From Sulfuricurvum sp. (GTDB lineage Bacteria; Campylobacterota; Campylobacteria; Campylobacterales; Sulfurimonadaceae): a DNA stretch of 64,000 nucleotides. Below, in pieces: positions 56,944 to 64,000 of the stretch (the stretch's first letter is position 1; each line of letters begins with the position of its first letter). Location of the stretch: contig JAQTTG010000006.1 of assembly GCA_028710885.1 (NCBI GenBank), forward strand, positions 79,138-143,137, in the 5' to 3' direction. Under the pieces are notes generated by a model. That model worked only from the letters and a program-made list of their open reading frames with translations. It made no database searches and had not been told where the DNA came from. The position numbers and the translations under genes were made by a program.

Positions 56944-58248
56944 TTACTTATTTTTCCACCAAGGTCTTGCCCAAAAGTTATATCCGCCGAATTGTTCAGA
57001 ATTGTTTTGATTAGACCTGGAATGTCGTTCAGAATTGTTTTGATTAGACCTGGAATATCGTTCTGAATGGTCAGACAGGATAATTTCATCTTTATCATAA
57101 TGATCCAGGTATTCATCTGCTTTTGAGATGAATGGATCCAGCCAATCGGCTTTTTCTTTAGCCCATTCAATTTTTGCTAAAATCTCTTCATCATTAATAT
57201 CATTTTTCTGAAGATATTCCTCATACGTAAAAATGTAATTACGCAGAATATTTGCTTTCTGCAAACGTTCAGCCATAGTGAATAATAATTGAAATTCTTT
57301 TACTTCAGCTTTACGTCTCGCTTCAAGTTCTTTTAGTTCAGCTCTACGTTTCGCCTCGAATTCTTCTCGTATTCGTTTTTCTTCCTCCAACTTAATTCTT
57401 CGTTTCTCCTCTTCTATTCGATTCTCTTTAATTTCCTCTGATTTTATTTCGCAAAAAGCAATGATAGTTGCTATCTTATCTTCCAATTTTGTGAAAGACG
57501 TATCTTTATAACATGTGTTTTTCTCCCAATAATTATAGAAATAAAATACATTGAAATGTAGTTCTCCACAAAACACATTATTATAATTATTATGAGGATT
57601 ATCGCTATTGCGGCTTTGTTTTTTGCGTTCAGTAATATTTATACGAAATTCTTCTCCATTTACAACTGCATATGTTTTCTCTTTGTTTATTTTTATGTTA
57701 TGCCCTCTGTTTCTTAGCACCTTAATTACTGTGGAAAATATTGATAATGCTCGATCAGTCGACTCAATAGAAACATGAATGTCCAGAGTTTCTTTAATCT
57801 GGCTTTTATAGGGATTATTTCTCAAATAAATATTACTTGCATTAGGTTCATTTTCTAACCTGAGTTTTTCTTTTGTATCAAAAATGAGTGCTTCTTTTGC
57901 ATACAATACTTCCGGAACAATATAGCTATCTGGACTTTCAATTGCAAGTCTTTTTTCAAGCTCTCTCTGCTTATTTACGGGAGGATCAAGATCAACAATA
58001 ATTTCATTTGGATCAACTTCATGTAAATTGACATTTTGTTTATTTCCGTTATAATCGCCGGGAAGTGGTATTTTTTCCACTTGTTTATGATTTTGGAATT
58101 TTGCCCAATACCCCATAGGAGGTGTGGGTATATTCATGGATTTACAATGTTTTCTTAATCCATTATCTGATATACCAAAGCGCTTACTTACAGTAGTCAT
58201 TGGTTCATTCCAAACCAAATCATATAATTCTTTTCTGGTTAACTTCAT
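56944..58248 (-). CDS. HTH and coiled-coil protein of unknown function
   Basis: This 434-residue protein begins with a helix-turn-helix (MKLTRKELYDLVWNEPMTTV, KRFGISDNGLRKHCKSMNIP) followed by TPPMGYWAKFQNHKQVEKIP. This opening belongs to a widespread but uncharacterised family. A middle globular region (about 150-270) is followed by a highly charged coiled coil (about 280-340; repeats of RRAELKELEARR type). Near the C-terminus an 11-residue unit, SERHSRSNQNN-like, occurs twice, encoded by two 33-bp copies (56999-57031 and 57032-57064). It follows the small HTH gene by 6 bp. I do not know its function; it may be a regulator or DNA-sensing defence component. Confidence 0.7.
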   Translation of the reverse strand: MKLTRKELYDLVWNEPMTTVSKRFGISDNGLRKHCKSMNIPTPPMGYWAKFQNHKQVEKIPLPGDYNGNKQNVNLHEVDPNEIIVDLDPPVNKQRELEKRLAIESPDSYIVPEVLYAKEALIFDTKEKLRLENEPNASNIYLRNNPYKSQIKETLDIHVSIESTDRALSIFSTVIKVLRNRGHNIKINKEKTYAVVNGEEFRINITERKKQSRNSDNPHNNYNNVFCGELHFNVFYFYNYWEKNTCYKDTSFTKLEDKIATIIAFCEIKSEEIKENRIEEEKRRIKLEEEKRIREEFEAKRRAELKELEARRKAEVKEFQLLFTMAERLQKANILRNYIFTYEEYLQKNDINDEEILAKIEWAKEKADWLDPFISKADEYLDHYDKDEIILSDHSERYSRSNQNNSERHSRSNQNNSEQFGGYNFWARPWWKNK

Positions 58249-58254
58249 AATGCA

Positions 58255-58599
58255 TTATCTCCTTCTAAAATTATATTCTTCAGTAAAAGTCTTAACGCGA
58301 GATGATTCTACCCATTTGACTAACTCATCCTCAAAAAAATATACTTTTTTGTCTTGTACATAATGGGGAATGCTTCTTGATCGAACCATTTTGTTTACCA
58401 TGTTTACTGTTTGATCTAATATTTTACAAGCATCTTCAATTCCAATTGGGCGATGCTTATCTACACCTAAACCTAACTGTTTTTCGATGTGTTCTAACAG
58501 TACTCTCATTTCAGCAATTTCATTGATTAAATAATTGACTGCTTTAGGCACATTCTGTAGAGTCAATTCTTCTTTGATTTCATTTAGTGCTTTTTCCAT
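58255..58599 (-). CDS. small excisionase-like/AlpA-type HTH protein
   Basis: This 114-residue protein has a helical N-terminus (LQNVPKAVNYLINEIAEMRV, LLEHIEKQLGLG) and a C-terminal HTH of excisionase type: IGIEDACKILDQTVNMVNKM, RSRSIPHYVQDKKVYFFEDE and LVKWVES. It is the first gene of a two-gene minus-strand unit with the HTH/coiled-coil gene, with a 6-bp gap. Small proteins of this kind often control excision or expression of mobile modules. The fold call is solid and the role is inferred. Confidence 0.72.
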   Translation of the reverse strand: MEKALNEIKEELTLQNVPKAVNYLINEIAEMRVLLEHIEKQLGLGVDKHRPIGIEDACKILDQTVNMVNKMVRSRSIPHYVQDKKVYFFEDELVKWVESSRVKTFTEEYNFRRR

Positions 58600-58659
58600 A
58601 TCATAATTTATTTATTGAGGGTACAATATTAGAGATTATTTCGAAAAAATATCTGAAAT

Positions 58660-58759
58660 AACACAACATTATGACAAAATTCTTTACTTGAAAGTAAGTG
58701 ATGATATTAAAGCTTTGAAAGAAAAGTTTGGAGACGGAAATCAAATAATATTAAAATAA
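58660..58759 (+). pseudogene. tyrosine-integrase 3' end remnant 2
   Basis: The frame reads ISEITQHYDKILYLKVSDDI, KALKEKFGDGNQIILK and a stop at 58757-58759. TQHY.KI with the Tyr is the C-terminal signature of tyrosine recombinases (SITQHYAKI-like). No catalytic Arg or His block remains upstream. The 17-bp core shared with the other remnants is at 58718-58734. Confidence 0.65.
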
Positions 58760-58944
58760 AATACACGAAGTTCATTGTAAGTTCAATTAGAGAATCATAG
58801 TATTCTCAATATGACTACCATACAGATAGCTAACATTTCTCTTTTTAGCGATAATGATTAAAGAGGGTCTGAAGTGTTGGAATTATTAGTTAAACAAAAA
58901 ATATTTAAGAACGGGTGAAATTATTTTCACCCACAAAACCTATT
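58760..58944. other. spacer with a GGGTGAAA/TTTCACCC hairpin
   Basis: The only structure seen is a perfect 8-bp stem with a 4-nt loop at 58913-58932, 13 bp after the stop of the following minus-strand gene. It may end that transcript, although no T-run adjoins it on the minus strand. Confidence 0.4.
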
Positions 58945-59136
58945 CTAATAGTTTACAGACTCTATACTGATTATTTGATACGCTACTCTAGTTTTAATAT
59001 TTAATTGATTCTGAATGTAATCACTAATCCACATTTTAGCATTTATTTCACGTGCCTTGACGTTGATAATATTATCCATAAATTCCAAACTATGGATATT
59101 TCCCTCCATTCTAAATGTTACGACAAATTTTTTCAT
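58945..59136 (-). CDS. small hypothetical protein
   Basis: This 63-residue frame reads MKKFVVTFRMEGNIHSLEFM, NIINVKAREINAKMWISDYI and QNQLNIKTRVAYQIISIESV. The alternating strand-helix-strand pattern looks like a real small alpha/beta protein, and the frame is preceded by an A-rich leader as usual in this phylum. No family is recognised. It lies downstream of the TOPRIM gene on the same strand (103-bp gap) and may be part of that module. Confidence 0.5.
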   Translation of the reverse strand: MKKFVVTFRMEGNIHSLEFMDNIINVKAREINAKMWISDYIQNQLNIKTRVAYQIISIESVNY

Positions 59137-59239
59137 TTGTTTTTAAATTAGTAAAAATATAGAAATTCAATTTCTTTCTTAAAGTCTACAGAAAATAAAG
59201 TAGCAAAGAAACAACTTGTAATAATTTTATTAATATTCA

Positions 59240-60799
59240 TCACTTACTTATTAGAAACTTTGATTTTCCCATAAATAATTTTGCTGCATCAATTATTTCG
59301 TTTATTTCTTTGGGACATTTGTCAATATCAATTTTAAGAGATATATTTCTTGAGAATTGAACTTTATCAAATTGTGCTTTTTTCTTTTTGTATAGAACTT
59401 TCTTTATATTTAATAAAAAATCTTTGGTCAAATCGAAATCTGCTAATTCAATAGGTGTACCTTCTTTATACATTTCATTCAATACCTGTATAGAAGTATA
59501 TATGTCAAAGATATCTTCAAATGTACCCTTTTCTATACAAATAACTTTGTATTTATTATGATTATTTTTTATAATTCTTTGGATATCATTTCTCTCTTTA
59601 ACTGCATCTGAATCTAATAAGCATATCATTTTTCGTTTTGGATATTTTTGTTTAAAATTTCGAAAATCATTCGCCAGTTTTTCCTTTGATTGAGAATTAT
59701 ATACTTGTATCCCTTGCATAGATAAAATATATCTTTTTCTAAAAGCTAATATTGGTATCGCAGTTTCTTCACTTTCTCCTTCAACTAAAATAAGGCATTT
59801 AGGATTATCTACCTTATTAATATTGGGGAAAAATGAATTAAATCTTTCAGACAAACTATTTTTATAATCCTCAATAAAATCTTCTAAATATAGAATACCA
59901 ATTTTAGTGCAAAGAGGTTGATTTTCTAATAAGAGTTTATATTGTAGCACTTCTTCTGGCAATTGAATTTCTTGTTTATTTCCACAACATGGACATATGA
60001 AGTTGTCATTGAAAAAACCTTTATTCGCTGACACTCTATGTTGTATATCTTCAAATTCAGTTTTATTTTGCAATAAACTTGGATGGTTTATAAATGTATC
60101 AATACCATATTTTTGAAATGTTCTGTGTGAAATATGAAAGAATGAATAGTGCAAAGATTCTTCCATATTTACAGGAGGAATATCAGCTTTTCTCATTAAA
60201 GAAAAAGCGACAGATAAATTATCTATTTGTTGATTTAAATTTTGATTATATAACTCCACAAATTTTGCAAGTTCTCCTAGTGGAGGAAAATTCACAAAGC
60301 GGAAAAGAAGTGATAATTCTTCTTTCTTTGTCCGTGGAAGAAAATTTTCAGGGAGTTTGCCTTTAAGACCATGTTCAAATCCTATTTTATCAGCACCAAT
60401 TAAAATTAATAAATTATCAAAATCAGATTCTATTTGCTCATCTCCTATATGTAAAATATCTTTAAGCAAATCAATCTCTAAATCAGTAAAATTATTCTTT
60501 GTAAACTCGCATAACATAATAGTATATGGAGTTATTTCCACTTCCCACTTGAATTCATATTTTATATTTGGCATATATGTTTCATATAGCATTTCTAAAA
60601 CTCCCTGCCAAATTTTTCGATATATGAAAAACTTATCTGTAGCTATTAATATCTCATCTGCTTTTGGAGGATTCTCTATATGCATTCTTATTAACTGATT
60701 CATTAATGAATCAATATCAAAAAGTAATATTTTATTCAAAGAGCCTCTAATGATATGATGATAGGTATCTTTAACTAGTTCTTTTAAATCAGTTTCCAT
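59240..60799 (-). CDS. TOPRIM-domain nuclease-like protein (OLD/M5-type), candidate defence effector
   Basis: This 519-residue protein has a helical N-terminal half, a zinc-finger-like motif FICPCCGNKQEIQLP (about residue 267) and a C-terminal TOPRIM domain. The TOPRIM Glu lies in NPKCLILVEGESEETAIPIL (about 340-360), the DxD block is MICLLDSDAVKERND (about 398), and CIEKGTFEDIFDIY follows (about 425). TOPRIM domains of this kind are metal-dependent nucleases in OLD-family and related anti-phage proteins. The N-terminal half is not recognised and no ATPase motif is present. Its gene follows a 2-TM protein gene by 29 bp. The coding sequence is intact. Confidence 0.72.
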   Translation of the reverse strand: METDLKELVKDTYHHIIRGSLNKILLFDIDSLMNQLIRMHIENPPKADEILIATDKFFIYRKIWQGVLEMLYETYMPNIKYEFKWEVEITPYTIMLCEFTKNNFTDLEIDLLKDILHIGDEQIESDFDNLLILIGADKIGFEHGLKGKLPENFLPRTKKEELSLLFRFVNFPPLGELAKFVELYNQNLNQQIDNLSVAFSLMRKADIPPVNMEESLHYSFFHISHRTFQKYGIDTFINHPSLLQNKTEFEDIQHRVSANKGFFNDNFICPCCGNKQEIQLPEEVLQYKLLLENQPLCTKIGILYLEDFIEDYKNSLSERFNSFFPNINKVDNPKCLILVEGESEETAIPILAFRKRYILSMQGIQVYNSQSKEKLANDFRNFKQKYPKRKMICLLDSDAVKERNDIQRIIKNNHNKYKVICIEKGTFEDIFDIYTSIQVLNEMYKEGTPIELADFDLTKDFLLNIKKVLYKKKKAQFDKVQFSRNISLKIDIDKCPKEINEIIDAAKLFMGKSKFLISK

Positions 60800-60828
60800 T
60801 TTCTAAATAAAAATTGTAATCTCTAAAA

Positions 60829-61488
60829 CTACTTGTTTACTGTTTGCAAATATGCTATGACAATATATAATTCATCAATCAACGTTGTTTTGAAAATATT
60901 AGAAGAATAATTGATTTGAGCCATCGGACTATCCTCATAATGAGATATTAAATGAAGAAATGATGAGTCTTTTATTTTTTCAACATATACAATTTGTTCA
61001 TCTCCTAGATATTCTTTATAATCCTTTATTGAATGAAGAATGTCTAAAATTTGTTCTCTTGTAGAAACTAAAAACTGAAAGTTATTCATTTGGTAGCCTG
61101 CAACTATAGCATAAAATGAATTTGCATACATCTCGTTATTGTTTAATATTACAGACAATTCATCCTTTGTGATATTTATATTTTGAGCTATTTCCTCCCT
61201 TTCAAAAGTTTGTATGCAAGCGAAAATTTGATTACTCAGATTCTTTATCTTCTCATCTATTACAGGTTTAAATTTTTTCTTTTTATAGATATGAGGCAAT
61301 TGCGTTACCAAAAGAAAAAAGAATAATCCAGCAAAATAACTATACGAAAGATTGATTAAAACTTGATTGATTTTCTCTGCATTTTCAAAAGAACCGATTG
61401 TCCAAAACCACCCTATTCCAACACATAAAATGATATATAGAGAAATCATTCCTGTAGTCAATAATATAATATTTACTATTCTTTTCAT
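60829..61488 (-). CDS. membrane protein with two N-terminal helices, partner of the TOPRIM protein
   Basis: This 219-residue protein has two transmembrane helices (IVNIILLTTGMISLYIILCV, about 4-24, and SYSYFAGLFFFLLVTQLPHI, about 48-66). A basic stretch (YKKKKFKP) and a cytosolic helical domain follow (about 75-219; FACIQTFEREEIAQNINI, QFLVSTREQILDILHSI, SSNIFKTTLIDELYIVIAYL). No enzymatic motif is visible. It is the first gene of the pair with the TOPRIM protein, on the same strand. In many defence systems a small membrane protein is the membrane-acting effector or anchor; that reading is inference. Confidence 0.65.
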   Translation of the reverse strand: MKRIVNIILLTTGMISLYIILCVGIGWFWTIGSFENAEKINQVLINLSYSYFAGLFFFLLVTQLPHIYKKKKFKPVIDEKIKNLSNQIFACIQTFEREEIAQNINITKDELSVILNNNEMYANSFYAIVAGYQMNNFQFLVSTREQILDILHSIKDYKEYLGDEQIVYVEKIKDSSFLHLISHYEDSPMAQINYSSNIFKTTLIDELYIVIAYLQTVNK

Positions 61489-61626
61489 ATAATCTTTACG
61501 AATTGATTTGAATTACAAAAATACCCATAATAAAGCACCTGACAAAATTGCTTCTCAAATGTTTTTCAATAAGTTGACTAAACATTCCATCGAAATTTCC
61601 TTCATCCATTCTAACAGTATCCAGTT

Positions 61627-61775
61627 CGACTGTGTTTCTAAAATACTCGGGCATAAAAATCTTCACATAGCATTATGCCAAAATTTTTGACATGAAAGCG
61701 TGCGACGATATGAAAGCTTCGAAAGAAAAGTTTGGAGACATAAACCAGATTATGTTAAAAAATACAATGGGATAA
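61627..61775 (+). pseudogene. tyrosine-integrase 3' end remnant 3
   Basis: This is the longest of the three remnants. It reads VSKILGHKNLHIA, then after a one-base shift HYAKIFDMKACDDMKASKEK and FGDINQIMLKNTMG, with a stop at 61773-61775. LGHKN....HYAKI is the box II/Tyr region of tyrosine recombinases (SKMLGHTN....YARI in the live gene at the window end). The sequence from 61508 to 61626 may be further, unrecognisable integrase DNA. The shared 17-bp core is at 61722-61738. Confidence 0.75.
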
Positions 61776-61780
61776 TTTTA

Positions 61781-61820
61781 AAAGCCAGGCAATGATCTAA
61801 AATCAATTGTCTGGCTTTTT
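61781..61820. terminator. bidirectional terminator at the end of the toxin gene
   Basis: AAAGCCAG.CAATGAT (61781-61796) pairs with ATCAATTG.CTGGCTTTT (61802-61819) with small imperfections. T-runs follow on the plus strand, and A residues to the left give a T-run on the minus strand. The right arm overlaps the last codons and stop of the AbiEii gene. Confidence 0.75.
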
Positions 61821-62732
61821 TCTTTCATAATCTTCAAAAAGAAATCTTTTCAATTTTGCAACCCCCACATTAAATTTAGAGGGATTCGCTTCCTTCAGTG
61901 TTAGAATATTTTTCAATTTCCATTGTATGGAGGGATAACCGCTCAAATCACCGGCACAACATTTATCCCAATCAGGGCTTCCACTTTCGAAAGATAGCAG
62001 AAATTCCCTATCAATATTTGTAAGGTTTTGATTGATATTTTCTATTAACTCCTTCCTGGTAGTCTCGAAATCTGAATAATCGAATGGCATATCGGACATA
62101 CCCTGAAATTGATTTTCAAGGGCTTGTTTCTGATCTACAGGATTCGGGTGCAATGATTCTATAACAGGCTTATCGCTTCCCAACAAATAGAACATCAAAC
62201 CATTCTTTATATCGGCAAATGATTCAATTTCCATGTACTTATAATCAAAAAGATCACGAGGGTGTTGACGGCCTAATGCCGCAGCAATTTTACCGCCATA
62301 TAATAATGAAAATGGGACTATTCTTGCTACACAGTCCATTTTAAATTCATTTCTGGCCTTTTCACAAAGTTGCCGGTCTTCGACCTCACCTATAATACCC
62401 CTCTTAATTGCATTCACCTCAATTTTCACCATTGCATCACCATGAGTACACAACAATTTCCAAATAGCTGGTTTATGAACTACTCGAATACCCGGAATGG
62501 CCTTTTCAATTTGTTGCTTCAAACTAATCAGATGATTGTTGATTTCTTGTAAACTATCTTCTCTGTTTTTAAGCGGAAGGTAAGTCAGGTCAACATCTAC
62601 AGAATAACGAGGCATGTTTTTTACAAACAAATTAATAGCTGTACCTCCATGTACTGCAAAGTCCTTGATTTTGTATACCAATGGCATAATTCGGATTAAA
62701 AGTGCCACCTGCTTTTTATACGCTTCATTCAT
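61803..62732 (-). CDS. AbiEii-type nucleotidyltransferase toxin (type IV TA)
   Basis: This 309-residue protein has the nucleotidyltransferase signature FAVHGGTAINLFVKNM followed by RYSVDVDLTYLP (the GG...DxD pattern), plus RQHPRDLFDYKYME, as in AbiEii/AbiGii-type toxins. These toxins add nucleotides to tRNA or other targets and cause growth arrest on phage infection. The gene overlaps the antitoxin gene by 8 bp, a coupling typical of abiE operons. The active-site residues are intact, in contrast to the destroyed AbiE locus at 38-40 kb. Confidence 0.92.
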   Translation of the reverse strand: MNEAYKKQVALLIRIMPLVYKIKDFAVHGGTAINLFVKNMPRYSVDVDLTYLPLKNREDSLQEINNHLISLKQQIEKAIPGIRVVHKPAIWKLLCTHGDAMVKIEVNAIKRGIIGEVEDRQLCEKARNEFKMDCVARIVPFSLLYGGKIAAALGRQHPRDLFDYKYMEIESFADIKNGLMFYLLGSDKPVIESLHPNPVDQKQALENQFQGMSDMPFDYSDFETTRKELIENINQNLTNIDREFLLSFESGSPDWDKCCAGDLSGYPSIQWKLKNILTLKEANPSKFNVGVAKLKRFLFEDYERKKPDN

Positions 62733-63492
62733 ATTCGTACAATTCTTTTGGTATAGTTATTTTGTATTCAGGCAAGTAAACACCGTTATCCGCTAATTTT
62801 TGTTTTCCGATGCCTAAGTCTACTTTGCTTGTATCTAACCTGTCAAACCAATCATGACCGGCTTTCTTGGCCATATATAAAAATAATCGTTTTATCTTTA
62901 TATTGCCGGTATTTTCCAGCAGTTGTTGTACAACTTCAGCCCTCAAAGTCGTGAGTTGTTCCATAATATAAAATAGATCTATATAAGCATATTGATTCGG
63001 TGCTAGCAACAGACATTCAAGAAATGCTTGTTCCGGTACAGAAGTGAGTATTTTATAATCCCCTTTATTGAAAGTCGTCAATTGTGGGTTTAGGAATGTT
63101 TTCGTTGAGAAGAATTTTAGTTCACATTCAAAGTCTGTATCTATCATCCAATTAGGAACATTGTCCTGAATTGGATATCCGATCATCAAAACAGGTTTTC
63201 CCATAGGAACATAATGGTTGAATCCTGATAGTTCCAACGCTGAATGAGCGCCTACATAAAATCCTTTATTCACTTGGGTATTGTAACTGGATATTGCCGC
63301 AAAGGAAGAAAGTTTATCACCAGTCCTATACATGACTCCCTTTGTTAGCATAGAGAACCATCCTGATCTTCGATATTGTTGTATTAACTGAGCCGAATAT
63401 CCGTTTTTATTCAACCAGGAAGAAAAAAGCAGTCCTCCGGTTTGCCAATACTGTAGCAGTTGGTTTAATTTATTCCCGTTATCTATATTCAT
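62725..63492 (-). CDS. AbiEi-type antitoxin (type IV TA)
   Basis: This 255-residue protein has an N-terminal winged-helix region (LLFSSWLNKNGYSAQLIQQY, RRSGWFSMLTKGVMYRTGDK) followed by the AbiEi C-terminal part (GAHSALELSGFNHYVPMGK, TSVPEQAFLECLLLAPNQY). The antitoxin domain represses its own operon and prevents toxin action. I start it at the ATG at 63492 (MNIDNGNK); a TTG at 63501 is possible. It is translationally coupled to the toxin and is preceded by a well-formed promoter with inverted repeats. Confidence 0.9.
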   Translation of the reverse strand: MNIDNGNKLNQLLQYWQTGGLLFSSWLNKNGYSAQLIQQYRRSGWFSMLTKGVMYRTGDKLSSFAAISSYNTQVNKGFYVGAHSALELSGFNHYVPMGKPVLMIGYPIQDNVPNWMIDTDFECELKFFSTKTFLNPQLTTFNKGDYKILTSVPEQAFLECLLLAPNQYAYIDLFYIMEQLTTLRAEVVQQLLENTGNIKIKRLFLYMAKKAGHDWFDRLDTSKVDLGIGKQKLADNGVYLPEYKITIPKELYEYE

Positions 63493-63509
63493 AATATACA
63501 ATGAGCATT

Positions 63510-63626
63510 TAAATTCAACTACAAAGATAAATTATATTATTTATTTCAACAAACATATATTGAATTTACTTGTCATACATTTTAATTTTAGTTGAATTTA
63601 AACGTATATTATATAGTATTACTATA
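63510..63626 (-). promoter_or_regulatory. promoter and candidate operators of the AbiE operon
   Basis: On the minus strand TTTG (63553-63550) and TATCTTTG (63529-63522) are separated by exactly 20 bp, a consensus Bacteroidetes promoter, about 30 bp before the start codon. An 11-bp perfect inverted repeat, TAAATTCAACT (63510-63520) and AGTTGAATTTA (63590-63600), brackets it. A 15-bp palindrome, TATAGTA-T-TACTATA, lies at 63612-63626. AbiEi proteins are known to bind inverted repeats in their own promoter. Confidence 0.7.
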
Positions 63627-63734
63627 CTATACATATATTATTTCAACTATTCCATTACTTCCTTTTATCCTTCTCTCCACTATCAAATGGAATAAGCGCT
63701 AAGATTGATTTTTATTGAATATTTTATAAAAACT

Positions 63735-63765
63735 AAAAAGCCCGCAAATTATTGATTTTGCGAGC
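63735..63765 (-). terminator. terminator after the integrase
   Basis: GCCCGCAAA (63740-63748) and TTTGCGAGC (63757-63765) pair with one mismatch around an 8-nt loop. On the minus strand the stem is followed by a T-run (complement of 63735-63739). It lies 62 bp after the integrase stop codon. Confidence 0.75.
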
Positions 63766-63826
63766 TCTTACTTCAATTCTAAATGTTATTTGCGGAAGAA
63801 ATATAGTGTTAAGCAAATATTGAATA

Positions 63827-64000
63827 CTATATTCTAAACATTTTTTCGATTCCCTGTAATTTTCCTGCGAGTGCTTGCATATCATTACTAATTTTACTGT
63901 CTGTAATACGTGCATAAATTTGAGTAGTGCGGATATTTGTATGCCCGAGCATTTTACTTACAGTTTCAATTGGAACACCTTTAGCTAAAGTTATCGTGGT
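63827..64000 (-). CDS. tyrosine recombinase/integrase, C-terminal part
   Basis: The last 57 residues of a phage-type integrase are encoded at the window edge: TTITLAKGVPIETVSKMLGH, TNIRTTQIYARITDSKISND and MQALAGKLQGIEKMFRI. The HxLGH-type box and the nucleophile Tyr in TQIYARI (codon at 63914-63916) are intact. The gene continues beyond the window. It is the best candidate for the integrase of the conjugative element, or of a smaller element next to it. Confidence 0.93.
   Translation of the reverse strand, partial: TTITLAKGVPIETVSKMLGHTNIRTTQIYARITDSKISNDMQALAGKLQGIEKMFRI

Overview
The window is AT-rich DNA from a Bacteroidetes genome, most likely Bacteroidales. The evidence is the GH92 and sialate-esterase genes, Bacteroides-type promoters (TAnnTTTG -7 boxes), few Shine-Dalgarno sites, and a CTnDOT-type conjugative element with its mob, tra, topoisomerase and rteC genes. 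No rRNA, tRNA or CRISPR array was seen.

Region 1 (1-15.1 kb) is chromosomal carbohydrate metabolism. It starts with the 3' part of a GH92 alpha-mannosidase. A decayed stretch follows: an IS5-family relic, a broken DUF362 gene, an unidentified remnant, and a broken secreted CBM6-like protein. Intact genes then encode a cupin protein, a sialate-O-acetylesterase-like SGNH hydrolase, a hexuronate-type MFS transporter, an arabinose/fucose-isomerase-like enzyme and a large FAD/Fe-S dehydrogenase. Two AraC regulators and a truncated third copy are also present.

Region 2 (15.1-34.2 kb) is the left part of an integrative conjugative element. It holds an rteC gene, a 2-kb non-coding stretch with diverged repeats and structured blocks, and a transfer operon on the minus strand (traA, B, D, E, F, G, I, J, K, L, M, N, O, Q). 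A divergent mobA-mobB-mobC cluster lies on the plus strand. The 0.7 kb between traA and mobA carries degenerate tandem repeats and long hairpins that are candidates for a partition site and oriT.

Region 3 (34.2-45.3 kb) is a defence cargo island between mobC and the DUF3945-topB module. It contains a single-chain SIR2-APAZ-PIWI protein (short-pAgo/SPARSA-like) and an AbiE-type locus killed by an IS982-family insertion and IS21-like debris. It also contains a tightly overlapping four-gene operon: a nuclease-like ABC-3C effector, a small middle component, a DUF3732 ABC ATPase and an NdpA-type nucleoid-associated protein. A 225-bp MITE with the IS982 ends closes the island.

Region 4 (45.3-56.8 kb) is the element's replication and regulation backbone: a DUF4099/DUF3945 protein, topoisomerase III, DUF1896, a 1762-aa methylase/helicase, a second rteC and two small excisionase-like HTH genes.

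Region 5 (56.8-64 kb) holds three small modules, each preceded by a remnant of the same tyrosine-integrase 3' end: an HTH/coiled-coil pair, a two-gene membrane/TOPRIM pair, and an intact AbiEi-AbiEii toxin-antitoxin pair. The window ends inside a tyrosine recombinase on the minus strand, probably the element integrase. The likely logic is an rteC-controlled conjugative element that has gathered anti-phage and stability modules at two sites. The element ends were not located.
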